Shown one piece after another: positions 6,117-11,945 of a stretch of DNA of 14,969 nt. A model generated the notes under the pieces. That model did no database searches. It was not told the DNA's origin and worked only from the letters and a program-made list of their open reading frames with translations. The DNA lies in assembly GCA_040544425.1 (NCBI GenBank), contig JBEONO010000039.1, positions 1-14,969 of the forward strand, written 5' to 3'. The stretch comes from Solimicrobium sp040544425. GTDB taxonomy: Bacteria > Pseudomonadota > Gammaproteobacteria > Burkholderiales > Burkholderiaceae_D. A program made the translations under genes and the position numbers. Numbering within the stretch: position 1 is the first letter of the stretch; each line of letters starts with the position of its first letter.

Positions 6117-7634
6117 TTGAAACCGACTTCCCAGAAAAAACATTTGCCAACCGCCTTGACGGCGGTTTTGACTGCGGCGGCAACGCTATTGCTGGCCGGT
6201 TGCGCGGTCGGCCCGGATTTCTCTCGCCCCGCCGCGCCAGCTGCGATAGGCTACACAGCGGAACCGCTGCCGGCGCAAACTGCAGCGGCGCCGGTGGCGG
6301 GCGGCGCGGCGCAGAGCTTCGTCGGCACTGCGGATATTCCCAAGCAATGGTGGACCCTGTTCCACTCGAAGGCACTGAACAGTTTGATTGAGCAAGCGCT
6401 CAAAAATAACCCGACTTTGCAACAGGCTGAAGCGGCGCTGCGCGTTGCCCAAGAAACCGTGTATGCGCAACAAGGGGCATACTTCCCGAGCGTGAACGCC
6501 AGTTTTACGCCGACGCGGCAACAGGATGCGCTCGGCAGCGTCCCGTCGTCTGCCGCCTCCGGCGCCGGGTTGTTCAATTTACACACCGCCCAGCTCAACA
6601 TCTTCTACATTGCCGATGTCTTCGGCGGCAATCGGCGCCAGGTCGAAAGTCTGCAAGCGCAAGCGGACGCGCAACGCTTTCAGTTCGAAGCGGCGCGCCT
6701 CAGCCTGAGCGCGAACGTTGTTGCCGCAGCGGTACAGGAAGCTTCGTTGCGCGCGCAAATCGCCGCCGCTGATGCGATGCTCGCAGTCGAACAGGAACAG
6801 CTGGGCCTGATCCGCCGTCAACTAGCATTGGGCGCCATACCGGAAGCCAATGTGATCGCCCAGATAGCGACGCTGGCGCAGACCAAAGCGCTGCTGCCGC
6901 CGCTGCAAAAGCAACTCGCCCAGCAGCGCAATTTGCTGGCCGCGTTGGCCGGTCGCCTGCCGAGCGACGCCGTTCCGGAAAAGTTTGAATTATCGATGCT
7001 GCAACTGCCGCAAGACTTGCCGCTGTCGCTGCCGTCCAAGCTGGTCGAGCAGCGTCCCGACGTGCGCGCCGCCGAAGAGCAATTGCACGCGGCCAGTGCT
7101 CAGGTCGGCGTCGCCGTCGCCAATATGCTGCCGCAATTTACGCTAAGCGCAAGCGGCGGCAGCGTGGCGACCCAACTCAGCCAGTTGTTCAAATCCGGTA
7201 ACGGCTTCTGGAGTCTGGCTGGCGGCATCACGCAACCGTTGTTCGCAGGCGGCGCACTGCTGCACAAAAAACGTGCCGCCGAAGCGGCCTATGACGAAGC
7301 AGCCGCGCAATATCGCGGCACGGTGATCGGCGCGTTCCAGAATGTCGCCGACACCTTGCAGGCCTTGCAATACGACGCCGATGCATTGCAGGCGACAGCG
7401 ATTGCGGAACGTGCGGCGGCCGACAGTTTGGCGATTGCGCGCCGACAGGTGGAACTGGGCGACATCGGCTATGTATCGCTGCTGATTGCCGAACAAGCGT
7501 ATCAACAAGCAGTGCTGACCCTGGTGCAGGCGCAAGCGAACCGCTTTACGGATACGGCGGCGCTGTTTCAAGCGCTAGGTGGTTCGTGGAATCGTGCCGA
7601 TGTCGCCACAGCCGGCGGCGGCAACGCTCAATAA
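6117..7634 (+). CDS. NodT-type outer-membrane efflux lipoprotein (TolC family)
   Basis: 505 residues with a lipoprotein signal peptide: the lipobox LLLAGC puts the lipidated cysteine at residue 29, followed by the VGPDFSRP segment characteristic of NodT/OprM-like factors. Two outer-membrane-efflux repeats follow: the first at about 90-280 (EQALKNNPTLQQAEAALRVA), the second at about 300-490 (LVEQRPDVRAAEEQLHAA). It would form the trimeric exit duct. The start is TTG at 6117, one base after the upstream stop (TGAgTTG), with GAGAG nearby, so translation is probably coupled. No ATG is available near the signal peptide. NodT-type factors are more often partners of organic-compound RND pumps than of metal pumps, which adds to the substrate ambiguity. 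Confidence 0.92.
   Translation: MKPTSQKKHLPTALTAVLTAAATLLLAGCAVGPDFSRPAAPAAIGYTAEPLPAQTAAAPVAGGAAQSFVGTADIPKQWWTLFHSKALNSLIEQALKNNPTLQQAEAALRVAQETVYAQQGAYFPSVNASFTPTRQQDALGSVPSSAASGAGLFNLHTAQLNIFYIADVFGGNRRQVESLQAQADAQRFQFEAARLSLSANVVAAAVQEASLRAQIAAADAMLAVEQEQLGLIRRQLALGAIPEANVIAQIATLAQTKALLPPLQKQLAQQRNLLAALAGRLPSDAVPEKFELSMLQLPQDLPLSLPSKLVEQRPDVRAAEEQLHAASAQVGVAVANMLPQFTLSASGGSVATQLSQLFKSGNGFWSLAGGITQPLFAGGALLHKKRAAEAAYDEAAAQYRGTVIGAFQNVADTLQALQYDADALQATAIAERAAADSLAIARRQVELGDIGYVSLLIAEQAYQQAVLTLVQAQANRFTDTAALFQALGGSWNRADVATAGGGNAQ
6149..6169 (+). other. Hairpin plus T-run inside the start of the outer-membrane factor gene
   Basis: AACCGCC (6149-6155) and its exact complement GGCGGTT (6161-6167) enclose a five-base loop and are followed by two more T. 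The structure begins about 30 bases after the TTG start. It has the outline of an intrinsic terminator but with a short T-run and inside a coding region. It could modulate translation or act as an attenuator, or be chance in Ala/Thr-rich signal-peptide coding. Confidence 0.3.
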
Positions 7635-7655
7635 CAAACTTCAAGGACGTACAGC

Positions 7656-10600
7656 ATGAATGGGGTGGTCGGTTTTGCGCTGAGACAGCGGTTTTTGATG
7701 GTTATTCTGCTCGTCGCCATGTTCGGCGTGGGGATAGCCGGCTTCATGCAGCTCAATATCGAGGCATATCCCGACCCGGTGCCGCCGTTGATCGATATCG
7801 TGACTCAAAGTTCGGGTCAGTCCAGCGAGGAAATCGAACGCTACATCACGATTCCGATCGAAATCGGCATGGCCGGGATTCCGCATGTCTCGGTGGTGCG
7901 GACTATTTCAATGTTCGGCCTGTCCGACGTCAAGGTCCAGTTCAGCTATGATTTTACCTATGAAGAAGCGCAGCAATGGGTGATCAATCGGCTGTCGCAG
8001 TTGCCGCCCTTGCCGAACGGCGCCCAACCGCAAATATCGCCAACCAGCCCGACCGGCGAAATTTACCGTTACCGGGTAGTCGGGCCGCCCGGCTATTCGG
8101 TAACCGACTTGAAAACCATCGAGGACTGGATACTCGAACGGCGTTTCAAGGCGGTGCCCGGCGTGATCGACGTCACCGGCTGGGGCGGCAAGACCAAGAC
8201 CTACGATATTGAAATCGATCAGAATCGCCTTGCGAGCAATGGCTTGACGCTGCCGCAGGTATTGCAGATTGTGAATAACAGCAACACCAATGTCGGCGGG
8301 CAAACCATCAATATCGGGGCGCAATCGGCGGTGGTGCGCGGAGTCGGGCTGGTGCAGTCGATGAGCGATATTCGCAAAATGGTGTTGGTGGCGAATCATG
8401 GAGCGCCGGTGTTGCTGGGCGATGTCGCGAAGGTCAGCGTCGGGCATCAACCTCGGCTCGGGATTGCCGGAAATAACGACGACGACGATATTGTCGAAGG
8501 AATTGTGCTGATGCGGCGCGGCGGCGAGAGCATGCCTACCATCAAAAAGGTTGAAGCGGAAGTAGCGAAGATCAACGGCTCGGGCATCTTGCCGCCGGGC
8601 GTGCATCTGCAGCAAATCTATGACCGCAGCGACTTGATCAAGGTTACCACCCACACCGTGCTGCACAACATGCTGGTCGGGGTGCTGTTGATATTTCTGC
8701 TGCAATGGGCATTCCTCGGGAATCTCCGCACGGCCGTCATCGTCGCGTTGACGATTCCATTCGCGCTGGCCTTTGCGATCGGCTTGCTGGTGCTGCGCGG
8801 CGAATCGGCCAACCTGCTGTCGGTCGGCGCGATCGATTTCGGCCTGGTGGTCGACGCCTCGGTCATCATGGTCGAGAATATCTACCGGCATCTGGCCGAA
8901 AACTCGGAATCGCGCAAATCCGGCATCGCGCTGATGCATAGCGTGCGCAACACGGCGGGCTTGCGCGGAAAGTTCGCGATCATCGCCAATTCCGCCACGG
9001 AAGTGAACCGGGCCATTTTCTTTTCGGCGGCAATCATCATTGCCGGTTTCGTGCCGCTATTTACGATGAGCGGCATCGAAGGGCATATTTTCGGGCCGAT
9101 GGCTAAAACCTATGCGTATGCGATTGCCGGCGGTCTGATTGCGACCTTCACCGTATCGCCGGCGCTGAGCGCAATCTTTCTGCCGGCCCAAATGAGCGAA
9201 GTCGAAACCGTCTTTGTACGCTGCTTGCGCCGTCTGTACGAGCCGACCATCGATTATGCGCTAGCCCACAAAAAGTTTACCTTGGGAGCGCTCGGGCTGC
9301 TGCTGGTATTGGCCGCCATGGCGGTGCGTCCGCTCGGGCTGGAATTCTTGCCGAAACTGGAAGAAGGAAATCTGTGGATTCGCGCAACCATGCCGACTTC
9401 GATTTCGCTGGAAGAGAGCAACCGCTATGTGAATGACATGCGCAAGATCATCAAGAGTTATCCCGAGGTCGAAACCACGATTTCCCAGCACGGCAGGCCG
9501 GATGACGGCACCGATACGTCAGGATTTTTCAATGCGGAATTTTTCGTGCCGCTGAAACAGTTCGACACGTGGCCGAAAGACGTCGACAAGGCCAAGTTAA
9601 CCGAACAAATGACGCAGCGCCTGATTGAACAATTTCCCGGCGTGGACTTCAATTTTTCGCAATATATCGAAGACAACGTCGAAGAGGCTGCATCCGGCGT
9701 CAAGGGCGAGAATTCGATCAAGATTTTCGGCAATGATTTGGAAACGCTGCAAAAGACCGCCGACCAGATCAAACGCGTGATGGAAACCGTGCCGGGCGTC
9801 GCCGATTTGTCGGTATTTACCTCGCTCGGCCAGCCGACCGTGAAAATCGACATCAACCGCGACTTGGCCGCTCGCTATGGACTAGCGGTCGGCGATATCA
9901 ATACGACGATCCAGTCCGCCATCGGTGGCCAGGCGGCCGGCAACTTGTATGAACCGGGCAGCGATCGCAATTTCCCGATGATCGTGCGTCTGGCTCCCGA
10001 ATACCGGAATAATCTGGACGCGGTGCGGCGCATTTCCATCGGTGCGCAAAACCCAAACGGCAACGGCATGGTCCAGATTCCCTTGGGCGACCTGGCGAAA
10101 GTGAGCATGGTGTCGGGCGCTTCGTTCATTTATCGCGAGCAGCAGCAGCGTTACACGCCGCTCAAGTTCAGCGTGCGCGGGCGCGACCTTGGGTCGGCAG
10201 TCTTGGAGGCGCAGCGCAAGGTGGCGCAGCAAGTCAAACTGCCGGGTGGCTACCGGCTGGAATGGGTTGGCGAATTCGGCAACCTGCAAGATGCGCTGCA
10301 GCGGCTCGCGGTGGCGGTGCCGTTCAGCATATTACTGATTTGCATACTGCTGTATATGAACTTCGGTTCGGTGACCGACATGCTGCTTGCCGCCAGCGTC
10401 ATTCCAATGGCCTTGATTGGCGGCATTTATGCGCTTTACCTGACAGGCACGCCGTTCAGCGTATCCGCAGCGATCGGCTTCGTCGCGCTGTTCGGCATCG
10501 CGGCCATGGATGGGATCATCGTGCTCTCGCATTACAACCAGCATATCGAGAATGGCCTGGATCGCGCCAGTGCGATCATGCTCACTTGCCGGGTGCAAAT

Positions 10601-10850
10601 GCGGCCGGTGATGATGACTTGCATCGTGGCCTGCGTCGGGCTGTTGCCGGCGGCGTTTTCGAACGGCATCGGTTCGCAGGTCCAAAAGCCGCTCGCGCTG
10701 GTAGTGGTCGGCGGAATCTTACTGGCGCCGATATTAATTTTGATCGTGCTGCCGGTGTTGATTACGATGTTTTCCAGGCGCGCTCCATCCATTGAGGAGC
10801 AGGCCAGGAAAGTGCTGGATCAAACGCGCGGCGAGTGGCTACCCGAATGA
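7656..10850 (+). CDS. RND efflux pump, inner-membrane permease (CzcA/HME-like)
   Basis: 1064 residues, normal for the family, with AAGGA eight bases before the ATG. TM1 lies at about 10-30, the first porter/docking loop at about 33-330, TM2-6 from about 336, TM7 at about 540-560, the second loop at about 562-880, and TM8-12 to about 1040. The proton-relay helix TM4 reads IDFGLVVDASVIMVEN, giving Asp394, Asp400 and Glu407 in the DFGxxxDx6E arrangement of CzcA-type heavy-metal exporters. The segment RPVMMTCIVACVGLLP is also CzcA-like. In TM10, AAMDGIIVLS has Asp952 where CzcA-type pumps I recall have Asn. The second loop shows no Met cluster of the CusA type. It is third in the operon after the adaptor and outer-membrane factor. 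Metal export (Co, Zn, Cd, Ni) is the first guess; the substrate is not proven. Confidence 0.92.
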   Translation: MNGVVGFALRQRFLMVILLVAMFGVGIAGFMQLNIEAYPDPVPPLIDIVTQSSGQSSEEIERYITIPIEIGMAGIPHVSVVRTISMFGLSDVKVQFSYDFTYEEAQQWVINRLSQLPPLPNGAQPQISPTSPTGEIYRYRVVGPPGYSVTDLKTIEDWILERRFKAVPGVIDVTGWGGKTKTYDIEIDQNRLASNGLTLPQVLQIVNNSNTNVGGQTINIGAQSAVVRGVGLVQSMSDIRKMVLVANHGAPVLLGDVAKVSVGHQPRLGIAGNNDDDDIVEGIVLMRRGGESMPTIKKVEAEVAKINGSGILPPGVHLQQIYDRSDLIKVTTHTVLHNMLVGVLLIFLLQWAFLGNLRTAVIVALTIPFALAFAIGLLVLRGESANLLSVGAIDFGLVVDASVIMVENIYRHLAENSESRKSGIALMHSVRNTAGLRGKFAIIANSATEVNRAIFFSAAIIIAGFVPLFTMSGIEGHIFGPMAKTYAYAIAGGLIATFTVSPALSAIFLPAQMSEVETVFVRCLRRLYEPTIDYALAHKKFTLGALGLLLVLAAMAVRPLGLEFLPKLEEGNLWIRATMPTSISLEESNRYVNDMRKIIKSYPEVETTISQHGRPDDGTDTSGFFNAEFFVPLKQFDTWPKDVDKAKLTEQMTQRLIEQFPGVDFNFSQYIEDNVEEAASGVKGENSIKIFGNDLETLQKTADQIKRVMETVPGVADLSVFTSLGQPTVKIDINRDLAARYGLAVGDINTTIQSAIGGQAAGNLYEPGSDRNFPMIVRLAPEYRNNLDAVRRISIGAQNPNGNGMVQIPLGDLAKVSMVSGASFIYREQQQRYTPLKFSVRGRDLGSAVLEAQRKVAQQVKLPGGYRLEWVGEFGNLQDALQRLAVAVPFSILLICILLYMNFGSVTDMLLAASVIPMALIGGIYALYLTGTPFSVSAAIGFVALFGIAAMDGIIVLSHYNQHIENGLDRASAIMLTCRVQMRPVMMTCIVACVGLLPAAFSNGIGSQVQKPLALVVVGGILLAPILILIVLPVLITMFSRRAPSIEEQARKVLDQTRGEWLPE

Positions 10851-10942
10851 TGGCGCTCGGCCGGTCCGCTCGCTTTCGGTATCGAAGTGCCGGGGTTGAA
10901 GGATTGCTGATCTGCGGCTGCAAAATTGCAAAGTGAGATGGT
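10851..10942 (+). other. Short spacer after the pump gene
   Basis: This 92-bp gap has no convincing hairpin with a T-run and no good promoter. The EIIA-like gene downstream is therefore probably transcribed with the pump operon. Confidence 0.35.
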
Positions 10943-11431
10943 ATGAATTCTGTTGCGGCGTTATTTTCACCGAATGAAGTGCTGCTTGATCTGGAAGCAG
11001 CGGACAAGCAAGCGTTGTTTAAGGCAATCGGGCACCTGTGGGAAGAACATCGCGGCCTCACAGTCCTCGACGTGGCCGGCAACCTGCATGCGCGCGAGAC
11101 TTTGGGTTCGACCGGGCTGGGCCACGGCGTTGCGATACCGCATGCGCGCATTCACGGATTAGTCAAGGCCGTGGCTACCTTTGTGCGTCCCGCGCGGTCG
11201 ATTGAATTCGATGCTCCAGACGGCCGACCAGTTGCCTGCTGTTTTGTGTTGCTGGTTCCCGCGCAAGTCACAGAGCAACATTTGCAAATCCTGGCCGAGG
11301 TCGCCGCGATGCTTTCCAATGTGCAATTTCGCGAAAAAATCGGCACATCGAACAGCCAGGTTGAAATCCACCGATTATTTTCTACATGGCGAGATCCGTT
11401 CGTTACGGACAAATCCGCCACTCAAAATTGA
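10943..11431 (+). CDS. EIIA-Ntr (PtsN)-like phosphocarrier/regulatory protein
   Basis: 162 residues, about the length of PtsN, and a single PTS EIIA type-2 domain. The phosphorylatable histidine is His67 in GHGVAIPHARIHG, preceded by RETLGSTGLG as in the nitrogen-PTS branch. The second conserved histidine is His113 in EQHLQILAEVAAML. PtsN proteins receive phosphate from the PTS-Ntr chain (PtsP, PtsO/NPr) and work by protein contacts on kinases, potassium transport or regulators, with no sugar transport. No EIIB, EIIC, HPr or EI gene is present in the window, so it would depend on the host chain or act without phosphorylation. A purine-rich GTGAGATGG precedes the ATG. It follows the pump gene by 92 bp on the same strand, so it may tune the pump or its kinase; that is inference. 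Confidence 0.88.
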   Translation: MNSVAALFSPNEVLLDLEAADKQALFKAIGHLWEEHRGLTVLDVAGNLHARETLGSTGLGHGVAIPHARIHGLVKAVATFVRPARSIEFDAPDGRPVACCFVLLVPAQVTEQHLQILAEVAAMLSNVQFREKIGTSNSQVEIHRLFSTWRDPFVTDKSATQN

Positions 11432-11458
11432 ATTTTTTCTTTATCATTCGAGGCGCAT

Positions 11459-11833
11459 ATGCTGTGTAAGAAATTATTGGTCCCACTGGTTTGTTTCGTC
11501 CCCTTTCTGACGGCGTGCGTGTTGAATTCACCTGAGTTTGCGGTGGATTGGCAACATGGCGCAAAACTTGGCTGGATCGTCAGTTTTTACATTCCAGAAA
11601 CACCCGGCACCAAGTTGCCAGAATGTCTGGCAAAGCTACCGAAAGCGGAACTCGCATCGCGACATTTTGTGACCGTCCGATATCATCACGTGCGCCAAAT
11701 GTTTTACACGATAGCCGAGTTGCCGGCGACGATGCAGGCAAAGGTCAACGACCAAGTAGAGCTTTGGGCGGAAGACTGTTCGGATGGAAAAATTTCACGG
11801 ATATCAAGGACGGAATCAGATATTTTTCCGTAA
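11459..11833 (+). CDS. Small predicted lipoprotein of unknown function
   Basis: 124 residues. A charged start (MLCKK), a hydrophobic stretch and the lipobox LTAC put the lipidated cysteine at residue 20. Val at the next position suggests outer-membrane sorting. The mature part of about 105 residues looks like a small beta-rich domain, with segments such as LGWIVSFYIP and FVTVRYHHVRQMF, and two further cysteines (CLAKLP and EDCSDG). I do not recognise a family. GAGG six bases before the ATG supports the start. It lies 27 bp after the EIIA-like gene on the same strand and is the last cargo gene before tnpA, so it probably belongs to the efflux unit. A YHH pair might bind metal, but that is speculation. 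Confidence 0.72.
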   Translation: MLCKKLLVPLVCFVPFLTACVLNSPEFAVDWQHGAKLGWIVSFYIPETPGTKLPECLAKLPKAELASRHFVTVRYHHVRQMFYTIAELPATMQAKVNDQVELWAEDCSDGKISRISRTESDIFP

Positions 11834-11945
11834 ACATGCAATCAGCGGCGATATCAATGAGCATCGGCCAGATTGTTTCGCCAGTGCACTGGAATTGCGC
11901 CGCGCGCAGGAAACTTTGATTTTTCCATTTTCCTGATCGACTACA
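11834..11945 (+). promoter_or_regulatory. tnpA upstream region with a 12-bp perfect palindrome
   Basis: This 112-bp gap should hold the tnpA promoter and the leader of a normally low-expressed transposase. It contains CCAGTGCACTGG, a perfect 12-bp palindrome, at 11881-11892, and TTGTTT at 11873-11878 as a possible -35 without a matching -10. No ribosome binding site precedes the tnpA ATG, consistent with weak translation. No terminator for the cargo is seen. Confidence 0.35.

Noticed and set aside
7908..8939. Long 343-residue minus-strand open frame within the pump gene
   Set aside because: It is His/Arg/Gln-rich, as expected from the complement of GC-biased codons. The plus-strand frame is an unambiguous RND pump.
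10862..10900. GC-rich segment after the pump gene as a terminator
   Set aside because: Only short stems such as TTCG/CGAA can form, and no T-run follows.
11425..11445. AAAATTGAATTTTTT as an intrinsic terminator after the EIIA-like gene
   Set aside because: Any stem would be only about four A-T pairs, too weak to terminate.
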